Source: Aureobasidium sp. EXF-3400 (taxonomy: Eukaryota > Ascomycota > Dothideomycetes > Dothideales > Saccotheciaceae). From it: DNA of 64,000 bases. The notes under the pieces were generated by a model. The model was not told the DNA's origin and made no database searches. It was given only the letters and a program-made list of their open reading frames with translations. Positions 10,795 to 23,480 of the stretch are shown piece after piece; the stretch's first letter is position 1, and every line of letters starts with the position of its first letter. The stretch lies in contig SWBL01000153.1 of the NCBI GenBank assembly GCA_024195585.1, forward strand, positions 1 to 64,000, given 5' to 3'. The position numbers and the translations under genes are program-made.

Positions 10795-11345
10795 GCAGCC
10801 CACAGAGTTTCCTTTTGGATGGTTAAGAAGGACAGCGAAGGGCAAGTCTTTTGCATGGATCGCTTTGTATCGCATTGTTCACGAGCATGAGCATCACAGT
10901 TTAGCGATGGCGTTTCTGGCGAGCGTTGATATTATTGTTTGTAGCATGCAGTCATTGAGGCATTTCTATCAATAACATTAAGCTGATAGCAAGTCCATAC
11001 TGTTGATCGTGGCTTCTTTCATTCTTGAGGTCGTTCGAAATGAAGCAAGTTGTGGGCCAGATCGAGTCTAGCTTCAACCAAGCCTTTCTTCCTCCATTAC
11101 ATTAAAACAGAACATGGTATCTTGATCAGCGTGGTACGAGTATTCGACGTGGTCTGGACGAGAAGGAGAGTGTCTTGTCAAAAGTGGTCAAAAGATGTTT
11201 CCCGAGTGACAGAAATCCTGACTCGAATCCATCGAGGTATCCCCCACACTCGTCGCGACTCTGCCTATACCACTCAACTCACGAACTCATACTCGAGTCA
11301 TCAAATTTCCGGACGATCGTATATTCTAAGAGGGAAACAGAAACC
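10795..11345. other. Intergenic, no gene seen
   Basis: Contains the leader of the FAR1-like gene. The downstream reading frame is open upstream of its preferred ATG, but that extension has poor coding character. Confidence 0.4.
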
Positions 11346-12356
11346 ATGGACTTCGACGACGAACTCATCACAAAACTCCATCAACCAGAAAACCGCAGCA
11401 CACCCACTCCACCACCAGAAACCGTCCCTCCACCTACATCAACACCCACCACATCATCAACAAACACACCCTCCCAGCCCCGTCCAACCACAACCAAAGA
11501 CACCGAAACCTTCTACATCAAACCCATCCCCAGCGGTCTGCGCGGGCACTCTCTTTCCCACCTCCTCACCCTCTGCCACACCCACACCCTCACCCACGGC
11601 TTCGACGTCGTAAAAAAAGCCGGCGTAAAACCCACATCCCAAAAATCCGGGCGGAAAACAATCCTCCCCAACGCTGCATACTATAAATGGCACATTGCGT
11701 GCGTCCTCGGCGGGAAACCCAAGAACACCCGCCATTTAACAGAAGAGCAACGACGTCGCGATAAACAAAGCCTAAAACAAGGTTGTGGAAGCAGAGTATG
11801 GGCATGGGCAGTCGACCGCTCCAACCCCCAAGGAGAATGGGAAATCAGATGGGGCGATACGGATCCAGCGATACATAACCATCCACCTGTTGATGTGAGG
11901 ATGTTGCCTAATCATCGACGCAGAGCTAGAGAGGTTGAGGGAGTTAAAGAGGCGATTGAGGGAATTGCTAGACAGAGATTGAAGAGGAAGGAAGCGTTAC
12001 AGAGGTTGAGAGAGTTGTTTCCGGAGGGGTTGTTTAGTGATAAGGATGTTGCTAATGAGTTGCAGAAGTATAGGTTGGCAGGAGTGGGAGAGCAAGAGCA
12101 GACAGGGCAAGAGGAAGAGATGGAGGATGGAGGGGAGGAAGATGAGGTAGAGGTGCAGTTGCAGGTGCAGTTGCAGAATCAGACGGGGTTGGTGCAGCAG
12201 GATCAACAGCAGCTCTTGCAGCAGCAGATGGGGCAATCGACGCAACCTTTTCAACAGACGAATCAGCTGCACCAACAACCTCAGCAGATGCAATCTCAGC
12301 AGCAGAATCAGCAACATCAACATATCTTTGCTCCGGGCGTTCCTGCTTACTGGTAG
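11346..12356 (+). CDS. FAR1/WRKY-GCM1-like zinc-binding protein with poly-Gln tail, 336 aa
   Basis: The start at 11346 lies in an AACCATGGA context and is preferred over an in-frame ATG 57 codons upstream. After a Pro/Thr-rich N terminus (to about 50), residues 55-190 resemble the FAR1 DNA-binding domain of MULE-type transposases and plant FHY3/FAR1 factors: a GFDVVKKAG segment, then C119, C147 and the H177-N-H179 pair, matching C..C..HxH zinc ligands. A basic, helical stretch follows (about 190-250), then an acidic segment and a Gln-rich tail. No transposase catalytic domain is present. This suggests a transcription factor derived from a transposase DNA-binding domain. Targets unknown. Confidence 0.72.
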   Translation: MDFDDELITKLHQPENRSTPTPPPETVPPPTSTPTTSSTNTPSQPRPTTTKDTETFYIKPIPSGLRGHSLSHLLTLCHTHTLTHGFDVVKKAGVKPTSQKSGRKTILPNAAYYKWHIACVLGGKPKNTRHLTEEQRRRDKQSLKQGCGSRVWAWAVDRSNPQGEWEIRWGDTDPAIHNHPPVDVRMLPNHRRRAREVEGVKEAIEGIARQRLKRKEALQRLRELFPEGLFSDKDVANELQKYRLAGVGEQEQTGQEEEMEDGGEEDEVEVQLQVQLQNQTGLVQQDQQQLLQQQMGQSTQPFQQTNQLHQQPQQMQSQQQNQQHQHIFAPGVPAYW

Positions 12357-13689
12357 GGAGGAGATGGAAGCATCGACTCTTCTTTTGCTCTTTCCTCGAA
12401 ATCTCGAACGTGGTTTCCTCGGTACCTCAAACTCAGCTACGGACACAACTTTCTTCCGATCAAGATATATCGCTCCAACAGCTTGAACAAATCGCCCTGG
12501 ATGCGCAACCCGATCTCAATATCACAGCTCTGCCGGTCACTTTCTCTTGCTTCCAGCACTATACCCTTCTCTTGACTTTGTCTTTCATACGGCTCTCGCG
12601 TCCTTCTCCAGCTGAATGCAACGTCTCGCCCAGTATAGACGGCCTTGATCATGGTGTTCGGTTCTGATGCACCTCCGTCCATGGGCAACATATCGCGTGT
12701 GTGCGATATACTTTTGCTCCTTCTTCCTGGCTTCGAACTCGTGTTGTACGACCAGAAATACGACGTTTCTCCGACTCCTGTCCTCTTAGTCTGCCGGCAG
12801 TGGGGAATCGCGAAGAGTTGTCGTTCGTTCGATAGAGCATGTTCCAAATTGTTGTTGACGGTGTTAGCTAGAATGGAGAGGTCGAGTCTAGCTTTATTCC
12901 TGCCTCGGGAGGTGCTCAGCTGAACACACATACTGCTTGTTCTGGCAAAGATGACCATAGTCTTCAGTTTTAGTTCGTCTCCGCTTGTATCCGGCACGTT
13001 GCGCTCATGACGAGCCTGCCACTACTTCACGCCTCATCCTTGACTGCGGCATTATCGATCAGCTGAAGCTGAGCAGAGATTCTGTTTGCATGGATGTTCA
13101 GTCCCTCTTCGAGCCTCTGAAATGATGGATCTACTTTCGGATCACACTCTGGCGAGGCCCAAGTCTACGACAATATGAACGAACTTGCATTCACGAATAA
13201 CAAATGAGAGAGGTCGTCGAGGGTGTCGGCTTGATTCACGTGAGTGGAGCTGATACTTCATTCTGCCCGAGATCTGGAAGTCCTCAAAGATCGTCAACCT
13301 GGCTGATGATTGCTACCACGGCGTTTTTGCTTACTCACCCTGGCGATGCCTTTCTCAACCTCAGAGCCAGCTTCCAGATGGATCTCATTCGTACCTCGCC
13401 GTCTCTCGAGTCTGCCTTTGCACCCAATTTTCGAAGACCTAGAAGTTCCTAGCTGGGCTCCCGATGACGCTGCTCAAGCCTTCACAATAGAGAACAATGG
13501 CTCAAGGGTCTTTGTGCATTGTTCGCTCCCAATTGCATTCTTTCAGCATTGTATTGCTGCTTTGTGAGCTGGCCATTGCTTTTGCATGTCCTTTGTTGAT
13601 TGTTCGCCGATTCTGGAAATATTTAACCAAACTAATCACCCCTTAAGTTGCATCTTACCAAACACCCACTTGCGTCCAATACCGCAATC
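12357..13689. other. Gene-free stretch
   Basis: Overlapping short frames only; no supportable gene or RNA. Confidence 0.4.
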
Positions 13690-14508
13690 ATGTCAAAAAG
13701 TAACGAAACCCCCAACTCCGACTCCTACAAAGATGTTGAGATGACCGACCGTCAACAGTTTCAGTCCTCCCCAACCGCAAGTTCCATCGCTCGGTCTCCA
13801 GTAGCCACGAAACCTAGAAGAAAACGTCAGCCCAGAAGAGAAAACCCAGGCGTATCTGTCATCAAGAGAACCCCTCTCCCCGCCTCTGTCTCAGCCAAAC
13901 AGATCCTGGAGAAATACATAGACCGTCTCTTTTTCAACAACCTCTTGAAGGTTGCACTGTACTATGACAGTTCCCAGATTTGCGAGAAGCTGCGTTATCT
14001 GGCCGACCCTCAAGCAGGCCTCCGCGCCCGTATGAGGAGGGCCATTGCCCACATTGAAACCGACTTCGGTATGAGCAAAGGAGCCTTCTACATTGCTTTC
14101 AACCGCGAGTCCAATCGCAACGGTATTTATCGCCCTTGCTACCAAGACCCCAAGGACGAAATCATACTCGCAAACAATGCTGCCAAGATCGCAGAAGCGA
14201 TGGCTTGGGTAAAGAGAGGTGGGCCTCGCATCGTGAATACCGTCGCACCATCTGCACACGATGCAACGCAACCAAGAGCTCCGAGTGTCGTGGCCATGGA
14301 AATCACAAATGTCGACTCTGAAAATGAGTCTGAACCCACACCACAAATCTATCCCTGCCCTCACCCGTACTGTAGCTGTACTTACACTGACGACTCGAGT
14401 CTCTACGAACATATTCGCGAAATCCACCATCAGAACGCTGAAGCACTGGTGCAACGTGCTAAGAATCGTCAAGTATCCGGGCCCGATGGATGGGTTGATT
14501 TGCCCTGA
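13690..14508 (+). CDS. Hypothetical protein with C-terminal C2H2-like zinc finger, 272 aa
   Basis: Start at ATG 13690 preferred; an in-frame ATG 14 codons upstream is the alternative. A disordered N terminus carries a basic cluster (KPRRKRQPRR at about 41-50, a likely nuclear signal). A helical region spans about 68-180. Near the C terminus C223-X4-C228-X12-H241-X4-H246 fits a C2H2 zinc finger with non-standard spacing. One finger alone seldom gives sequence-specific DNA binding, so a protein-interaction role is also possible. Family not recognised. Confidence 0.7.
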   Translation: MSKSNETPNSDSYKDVEMTDRQQFQSSPTASSIARSPVATKPRRKRQPRRENPGVSVIKRTPLPASVSAKQILEKYIDRLFFNNLLKVALYYDSSQICEKLRYLADPQAGLRARMRRAIAHIETDFGMSKGAFYIAFNRESNRNGIYRPCYQDPKDEIILANNAAKIAEAMAWVKRGGPRIVNTVAPSAHDATQPRAPSVVAMEITNVDSENESEPTPQIYPCPHPYCSCTYTDDSSLYEHIREIHHQNAEALVQRAKNRQVSGPDGWVDLP

Positions 14509-14925
14509 TCGTCTTCGCTTTGAGCACACTGCTAATGAGGCTGCGACGCACCGGTGTATCCTTCTCTGGCCTGTGTCTTGAGTAAGCTCTTGTGGTTGTC
14601 GTGCAAGTGCACGAATTTTATCTATCCGGATCAATAAAACTTTCTTTCTTTACTACATCTTCTTGAATTTCTTTTGTGAACCTCATTACTCTCATATCTC
14701 TCGCGTTGTGCTCATGGCCGTCAATATTACTCCATACCAGTCCTACCTTTCTCTTTGAACATTTCCTTCCTCCGCACTCCCCATTGACGAATTTCGTGAT
14801 TTGTCGACAAATGTCAGGTATCGACGCCTGCGCCTGCCAGAGCCTACTCAAAGGTTTTCCCGCCTCAAAGTATCATGTCCCAGCCTTGGTTGAAGGCAAG
14901 AAGGGTGATGCAAAATGGCAAAAAT

Positions 14926-14999
14926 TGATTCCGCTGAGGCTCGAACTCAGGACCGCCTGTGTGTTAGACAGAAGTGATAACCAACTACACCACAGAACC
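14926..14999 (-). tRNA. tRNA-Val(AAC), copy 1, variant T stem
   Basis: A 74-nt cloverleaf with anticodon loop CTAACAC (anticodon AAC). It is identical to the copies at 29684 and 47314 except in and next to the T stem. Here the stem is CTGAG/CTCAG, while the others have CCCGG/CCGGG; all three changed pairs are compensated. It has no intron. CACATCAATT precedes the gene and five T follow it (14920-14924). Probably functional. Confidence 0.93.
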
Positions 15000-16880
15000 A
15001 ATTGATGTGGCGAATTCTGCTGAAAGCGTTCATGATTGTCAAGAAATGCTTCGCCTAGCCATGCATCTCCACTTCACCTCTCTCGCCTGAGGTGGAAATG
15101 TCGATATTGAGGTTTGACTTTGTATATCGATATTGGAAATCATGTAACAGACACATTTTGCTATCGGGTCGATTCTGGACCATCAAAATCATGCATGACT
15201 TGCTCAGCATTTGACACATGATAGACGATATGAGCAGTAGACTATTGTATCTCAAGCTATCCGCGGTCTTTCATGCCGCAAATGTTGGAGGCCACTCAGA
15301 CAAGGAGTCAAATGCAACATATCTCCTCAGCAGGTTCGACCTTCCATCCAGCACGGTTTCTGGTCATCTGGATCTTAGTAGAAGAGAGACATTACACAGT
15401 AATAGACACCGCAGATGCGGGTGTATGATTGGGTCCAAAATCAAGATTGTCACTTTCTGGTGGCTTGTACAGATGTACTCGAGATCTTGGAAGAAAACAC
15501 GCAGAGTTGCTTGAGGCTTGCTTTTGTTTTTCGTTATCGGGATTGCTGAGCAGATGATACCATGTTGTGTTCAGCGCTTTTTCTAGCTGAGGATATGGTC
15601 CAAATAGCTGTAGGTCGAGTGCGCCGCTCGATTCTCTTGATATTTTATCGGCCGAACAGTACATGGTGGTGTGAACTGAGCTTCCTTTAGGTACCCTCAG
15701 AGGTCTTGAAGGTCTATCCTGCGCATCATATCTACAGCCACAAAATTTTCGTGGAAGACCAAAATCAACACAGAGACGTGTGATAAATTGTCATACAATC
15801 TGTGCACAAGAAGTCGATGCTTTTCTGGATATGTTATATTTTAGCCGCTTATCGCGCGGGTGAATCTAGCACGTCTTGGCACCAAGAATATTATCATAAT
15901 ATGACCTCTCAGGCCAACCTCAGAACCAAGGGATTAACATGGCAGTTATGGAAGCAAGAATTCTATTCCTTGAGCAAACGATTCGTAAAAAGTCGCTTAG
16001 GTTTTGCGTTGCAACCTACAGCTAGATGGCTTACATCGTCACGCCGAACCAGCAAAGTTGAAATATATATAACATTCACAAGTCTCTATGCAAAGCTGCC
16101 GCACTGCTCGAAGGACTTGGAGCGAACAGAGCAGAGAAGATCTCGGCAGCAGAACGTACATCGTGGCGATGGCAAAGCTTGACTAAACTACTGAACTTCA
16201 AACTAGCTACAGAGGCAACATGGCTGTCAGCGTCTTCGAACGAAATGTACAATCTTTGTAACACCCTTGCCCACACGTTGCATGAGCAACATACGAAACC
16301 CACTCTCCCAAACTTTGTAATATGAGGAAGAGTAGCCTTGACTCTTATGACGAAGGATAAAAGAAAGGTAATTCAAGTGACAAAAACGTGAGATTCTCGA
16401 GTCTTAAATGGAGATTGGTTCAGCCAGAAAGCGCAATACAGTTTGTGACGAGCAGTTGTACTAGCTAGGGGCTGCGCTGATGAAGGAGATGGCTGGCGCG
16501 AAGCTATCACCAATAGTGACGTGTCGGACGATTCTGCCACGCATCGAGGATAGCACACAAACAGTTAGGGGTTGCCGGTACAAACGAATCCCACTTTCTG
16601 CAGTCTCTCGGAACGATTTGGATGAAGAGTGTAGTAAGGTGGTAGCATCGGAAATCGTGATGAAGAGGTGTGCGATATGGTGGAAGGAGAGTGCACTAGA
16701 AGTGCTGTTTTAGCCTTACGGCTGGCTTAAGTATGTACTTACCTCTAGAGTTCGTCGAAAAAGGCTAACGCACTGTTTTTAACAAAAATTTCAGAAGTTA
16801 GGCTAGATCTAGGGCTTTCGCTCGCAAACCAGAATTCGATTATAGGGGTGCTCTACAATCCCATGAATCTCTGCCTAGAT
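15000..16880. other. Gene-free flank of the RIP block
   Basis: No ORF with domain or splice support. Base composition shifts gradually towards AT as the RIP block is approached. Confidence 0.4.
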
Positions 16881-19800
16881 GACGAGCATCTAAGTAAGAT
16901 CGTCGATAAGACACTTAGTTTAAGCATTCGTAAAGGGCGGCAAGTAAGGAGGTCGTATAGTATAGTATCCTTTAGAAGAACGTAGATAGTACTATTATTA
17001 CATAGGTATAAGAGTATAAGAAATGTGTTAGTTAGAATTTATAAAAGATAATTAAAAGCTAATTTCCATCCTATATAACATATACTAAACGTAATTACCC
17101 TAGGATCGAATAAGATAGATCCTATAAGCGCAAATGCCTTCTTATAATTAAAGGTAGAGCTTATAGCACATATTATAAAGTGTCGTACTCGTTAGTACTA
17201 GATTATCGGCTTAACATATAGAGGTAGATAACTTAAGTTACGTAGTAACTATTAGGATAAGAATCTAATAGGTTTATTATAAACTTATATAGCTTAGGCT
17301 TATAGGAGAATACAAAACTATATAAGTAGTAAGGCCGTACTGCTATTTTACATAATCCGAGCTCTAAGATCTACTTAAAATAATGCAAGTAACGAGATTG
17401 TATCCCTAGCCTTAACGCCTACTTATATACTTTAAGCTTAGAGGATAATATAAGACTATATAGGTAATATAGCTCTATATATAATCTACGTCTCTTAAAC
17501 TAGAGATATAAGTTAAAATTAGATTAGTAGTATATTAAAGCTTATATATAACATTACGTATATTATACCTAGAATAATAATATAGCGTAGAGATAACTAT
17601 TTCCTTAATATAGATCTTTACTATAAAGATGCTAACTAAGTTTAAGCAGCGTATAGTATTATCGGTATAGTAGCGTACTTCTAATATATATCGAGTTATA
17701 CTCTTATATTTATATAATAGTAGGATTAGGAACTAGGATTTTATATCGCTTACGTCCCTTAATCTTTACTACTATATATCGATCTATAGATTCTTTAATC
17801 TCTAGGCTAACTCGAAGTAAAAGCTTGTTAGCTATAAGCCTCTAAATTTATCGTTAAATCCTATAGCCTTAGCTAGATTTTATTAGGACCTAACTAACCC
17901 TAGCTAGATTAGGTGTCTAGATTACGTATTTAATTTTCGTTAAACGTCTACCTAAACATTAACTACCGCTATCTAGTATAAATTACTATCTATCTTAATA
18001 TACGAGTTTATTAAGCTTATTAAAACCTTACTTCCTATAGTAAGCGGCCTAGCTAGAAGAACGATAGGATCTATAGTCTAGCCCTCTACGAACTAGTTAG
18101 GGCTAGTAGCTAAGCTTATATATACGCTAAGTGTCGCTAAAGAAAGACTTATAAGTAAGTAGATAAATATCGGATATATCTATATTAGAAATGTACTCTT
18201 AGAGAGATTTAAAAAAGTTAGATTAATAGAATAGCTCGGTCCTTATATAATAGGCCTATATATCTTTCTCTATAGTTTCTCTTAGTTAGTAGGCACTTCT
18301 ACGCCGAATTATAATCTATAACTAAGTATAAGACTAAAGTAGTATTATAGGCTAAAAATAGATAGGTTAATGTAAAGGTCTTAAAGACAGATCTACTACA
18401 GTTTAGTAATAGCTAGGTATAGGTTTAAGGCTATATAACAAGAGGTAGATAATAAGGTAAGAAGGTAAAAGAAGCTTATAGCTATAACTAGCGACGACCC
18501 TCTCTCCCTAAAGAGTTATAATATCGTCGGCTAGGCTTTTAGACATTTGTACCTATAATAACTACTTAGTCCGCTTACTACTAAATATACTTATTTCTTA
18601 CCTATAGCTAATATTTTACGCAAAATAAGGGTTTTAGATTAGCAGACCATTATTAGTAGGTAATTATACCTCTTATATAGTTTTAAGTCGCTTCCTAAGC
18701 TTAAACTATATAAGCTAGCGATAGAGTGCTATTACTTACGTAGTTTATAGTCGTCTAGCTATCTTAAACTATATAAGCTAGCAATAGATATCTATAGAAG
18801 AGTCTTATTACTTATATAGCTTTAAGTTAGTTTTCGAGCTTAAACTATATAAGCTAGTAATTCGGTTAGCGCTACTACTAGTAAGATAGTCTTCTTCTAT
18901 ATCTAGTTTCGAGTTGTTCTACGCATTCTAATCTAAGGGCTACTCGATTTAATTACCTAGCGTCTATTCGCTATTATTACTATCGTTATTATCGTTATTA
19001 CGCGCTAGAATAGGTTATAATAATTTACACTTTATAAAAGCAGCGCTTAGACTATCCTATACTAGCTTATATACTTTACTATTAAGATATAAAGGTCTAA
19101 TAACTTACTTATATATAAGAGCTTCTCTATAAGAAAGCTTAAATACTAGATTAACTAGACTAAGAGTAGCGATGCTACGCTTATATATCGTATATTTACT
19201 ACCCTCTCGAGTTAATTAACTTCTATACTATAACGACGTTATTATAACGAATTAACGCAAATAGGTCGTATAACTAGCTATTAACAAAGTCGATAATAGC
19301 AGTTTTAGCTTAGTTATAAGTAACTGTATACGCGTATAATATCTCTAACTAACTGTCTCTCTAGTAAAAAAGACTAATATGCCTTAAATATATACGGATA
19401 ATAACTATTACTATAATAATAAAGACTTAAATAAGAGGCATAATAGATTCTACTCTCGTATACTCTAACTCCTAAGATAGTTATAAGAATTCTTAGCTTA
19501 AATAGTAATACTAAGCACCTTAAAGAGAGACGGACTAACGCAAAATAATATATATAATGCTATTAAAATTATAGGGTTTGCTAAAGCTGCTTATATTAGA
19601 GAAATTTTTATAGATAGAAGCCTAAAATCTTATCTACTATATAAAGATGTAGTCTATATACGTAGCTCTTTACTATATATTATATATAATATAGATAAGC
19701 ATTATATAGCTTAAAGTATTAGAACTAAGTTAGCTAGTTACGTTTATTTAGGTATTCTAAATATATAAGTTATAGTATACTATAAGAAGGTAGTATACTA

Positions 19801-22800
19801 ATAGAATACTTTTCGATATAGTTAATAAATAAACAATTTATTCTAATCTATCTAGTAATAAAGCTATTTACTATATATTATAGCCTAAGTAACTAGTTAA
19901 GAAGATACTATCTTAGGTATATAAGTTTATATCTACTATATAGAGTATTATCTATAGAAATAGCTCTTTTATATCTATAGCTTTAAGGCTTTTAATATAG
20001 TAATGCTAATAAGGCCTTAGGAATATATACTAGATAACTAACTCTAGTTATTAGATACCTAGCTAGTATTATAGCGCTAGCCTATAGTAACCTCTATATC
20101 TATTAGAGTAACCCTAGCTAGAGTTATATAGATAATAAAACTAGTGTTCTACTAGAAGAGTTTTTATATAGCTATCCTATTTATTATTTATAGCTTTTTA
20201 AGCTATATCTTATTATTAAACCTACCTATTAGTTTAACTACCTAATTATAGATAGCCTAATAAATATTACTATACCTATATAGTTGCTCCTTCCTTAGTT
20301 TAGTTCTACCTAACCTTATAATAGCTAGGTAAGACTACTAGTCTTAAGGACTAATATTTTCTATAGACTAACTAGTAATACACTTATATATAAACTTATA
20401 AGTTATAAGTAAGGCCTTAATAGCATTACTAAAAATAAAGTTTTAAGGCTACTAAGAACTAAGGTCTAGTAGTAGCTTATATTATTATATACTACTATTA
20501 AGTTTTTATATAGACTAATATTATATTACTTACCTTAATCTTTTATTACTCCTAACTTATTAAATCTAATCTTTCTATATCTTTAGATCGTTTACTTAGG
20601 AAAAATAGAGTTAATACTAGATAGTACTACTAGTAGTACTTTAGTAGGTGTTTAATTAGTTTAGCTAAATATCGGAAGTTATCTTAGTTAAGACCTTCCT
20701 TATAACGCGTATAAAATAACCTATATTACTACTACTCTATAGCTATATAACCTTCTTAAACTCTAGTAAAGACCTTATAGAGCTCTTAGATACTTTCTTT
20801 CTTTAATCTACTTAAGTGTTAAAGTAAATACTTAGCTCTATTAATAATTCTTATACCGTCCTCTAAGCTTAACATCTCTACTAAATTTTAATAACCTAAT
20901 AACTTTAGAAGCACTATAGCGTATACTAATACCTCTTACTCTATTAGAAACCTTAAATACTATAAAGATATTAACTTTATACGTCTTTACTAGTAAGAAA
21001 GAGATATAGTTACTATATAGCTTAATAGTTACTTAAATAGTAAAGGTATAAGCCTTAAAGGTACCCTTAAGAACGTAGCTATATACCCTATTAATATAGA
21101 GACTAAAGACTAAGAATTTTATATCTTTCCTACTAATAGTAACCCCTATACTAGTAACTAGTTCTATTAGTTCTACTAGCTCTTACTAGACTAGTTCTAA
21201 GGTTAGGACTAGTCTAGTATATCTAGTACTAACTCTACGCTTTAAAAGCTAGCGTTATAAGATAAACTAATATAAATAAAAACTACTACTACGATATTTA
21301 GGTAGCTCTAGAGTAGTTATATTAGCCTACTATTGCTAAAGAGGTATCTAAATAAGAGCGTATTTAATACTAGACTATCTAGTAAACTTTAGTAACTTAA
21401 TTAATAGATTAATTAATAAGATCCTCTAGCTCGATCTAGATATCGGTCTATAAGTCTAGCTATACGTTTTAGATATAGCTTATATAGATATATATAGCAG
21501 TCTTTAACCCCTTTACTTACTACCTTTTCCTTTCTATTACCTATTAAAATATAGAGTATTCTATATAGCACTTTTATCTTTAAGGAAAGTTTCTTTAGTT
21601 ATAGACGTTATATAGCTCCTACTTAGGTTTAGAGTTTAAATTCTAAGCACTTACTTCTTAACCTATTATCTAGAACTACTATATATAATAGAGTTTCTAT
21701 ACTTACGTATACTAAATAGAGCTATATTTTATCTAGCTTCCTACTAATAGAACTACTATTATTAACCCTATATTACTAATAGTTTACCTCTAACCATTAT
21801 TATATTACCTTTTAGCTAAGGTAAGCAATAATATAGTTAGTCTTAAAGTCCTATATAATATTATCCTAACTCTTAATACTAGATTTAACTAATATAAGAA
21901 GAGTCTAGTTTTAGGCTTTTAGCTATATAATAGTGCTATTAATTATAGCGGATATAGCTTAAATGCTTAAGTTAGTAAGTCTATATTTATATAAGACTTA
22001 AGAAAAATATAGCTTATATATTAAAGCTTCTATTCTACTTAAAAGTAAGAAAAGTCCCTATAAAGGAGCTACTTTAAATAACCTAGCCTTTACTAGAGCG
22101 TTAATATAGTCGACATTAGGACTAAGGGTCCTATTACTAAACTGCTTATAGATTAGTAGATCTCTATTATTTATATAGCGCCTAGGTTAATTAATATTAG
22201 CTATATAGTATACTATATTAGTTATACCTAGATTACTAAAAGTAATAATAAACTTATAGGTAATACTATAGGTATTAGTAAAGCTACTAATAATACCTCT
22301 CTAACCTAAACTTAGAGCAATATTAATCCTACTACTATATAGTTTATCTAATATAACTTATAACTATTTTACTCTATAGGAATATAATAACTAACTTATA
22401 ATCTATTATTAGTATTAAGAGTACTTATAAATAGGTACTTATTATAATTCTCGCTAGGACGTATCTATATAGATATAAGTAAAGTTAACTAATATAACGT
22501 CCTTATTGCTTACTACGCATTAATTTAGGTTTAGTTAGTACCCTATATCTTACCTTCTTAACCTTTTAATATTAGAGCTGCTTCCTTAGCTACTATATAA
22601 GCTATAGGTTAACTTAGTGTTATAGGCTAGGACGGTATAAAAGGCACCCTAGTATATATTAGTATAAATATCTATATAGAAGGTTAAATAAGTTAGTATC
22701 TCTCTTAGATACGTAGCTTACCTAGTATTAATAAATAATTAAAACTAAGGTAAGGAATACTATCTTAGGCTAAAATAAAGGCTATAATATTATATAAGAG

Positions 22801-23480
22801 GGTAATTGCAATAATACTAGACTATATAATACTACGTTCTATTTAATATCGTTAGATAAAGGATAAAACTTTCTAGGTTAATATATACTCTTTATAGAAG
22901 TTAGTAGGCCTTTATATAGCTAACCTACATTTCTTACCTAAGTTATATCCCTTAAGGATTTACTAGATACTAGAATTAATCCTATAAGGGCAAATCTAGT
23001 TATATTGTATTAATAGCATATATTATCTAGCCTTAGTAGATAAAGAAGTAGAAAAGTAGAATAGCGCTTATAATTTTTATTATAATGCGTCTATAGAGTT
23101 ATAGCTCTAGAAGACCTATATTTAAGTAGGAAGATAAGCTTAGTAATAGAAGATAGCGCAAATCCCTATATAGATATTAATTAGCGTCTTAACTTCTATA
23201 TAATGTTAATAAATAGTAACCTTATTTCTAACTAACTATTAGATTAACTACTTAAAGGACGCTATAGAGCTACTAGCGTCTTAAGCTCTTAGAAGTTAGG
23301 CCTATACTTATTACTTATAAGGAGATAAAAGGTTTAAGGATGCATACTACTATTAATAGATGTTACCTAGAGCGAAGAGAACGTTACTTAGATGCGTAAG
23401 TAATAGCAAGCTAGAGGATCACTTAACTAAGCTATAGGGGAACTTCTCTATTAAGGTATCCGGAGCGATTAGGACCTAAC
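16880..23480. mobile_element. RIP-destroyed transposon block (Ty1/copia-like traces)
   Basis: About 6.6 kb, very AT-rich, dominated by TA steps. Many 60-base lines contain no CA or TG dinucleotide at all, the product of C-to-T change at CpA on both strands (RIP). No reading frame of 60 codons survives. On the plus strand at about 19575-19815 a broken frame resembles the copia integrase C-terminal/linker region: a TKLASYVYLG stretch, then KVV and, after a few codons, a trace that could derive from the RDxxF motif. At about 20500 KFLYRL resembles the copia reverse-transcriptase YGL motif. Size and order fit one copia-type element, perhaps with nested insertions. Boundaries are approximate and no convincing long terminal repeats were found. 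Confidence 0.8.
18665..18865. repeat. Three imperfect tandem units inside the RIP block
   Basis: The 17-mer TTAAACTATATAAGCTAG recurs at 18701, 18764 and 18840 (spacing 63 and 76), each preceded by a related CTTATATAG/TTAAGT segment. It predates or survived RIP. Confidence 0.55.

Noticed and set aside
10189..10875. 228-codon minus-strand frame opposite the 595-aa gene
   Set aside because: Leu/Phe/Cys-rich antisense of a Lys/Glu-rich coding region; no independent evidence.
13891..14634. 247-codon minus-strand frame over the zinc-finger gene
   Set aside because: Antisense shadow; the plus strand has the zinc-finger ligands and a good start.
16880..23480. A gene or centromere within the AT-rich block
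   Set aside because: The lack of CpA/TpG and of any open frame is explained by RIP of transposons; no evidence for centromere function is visible.
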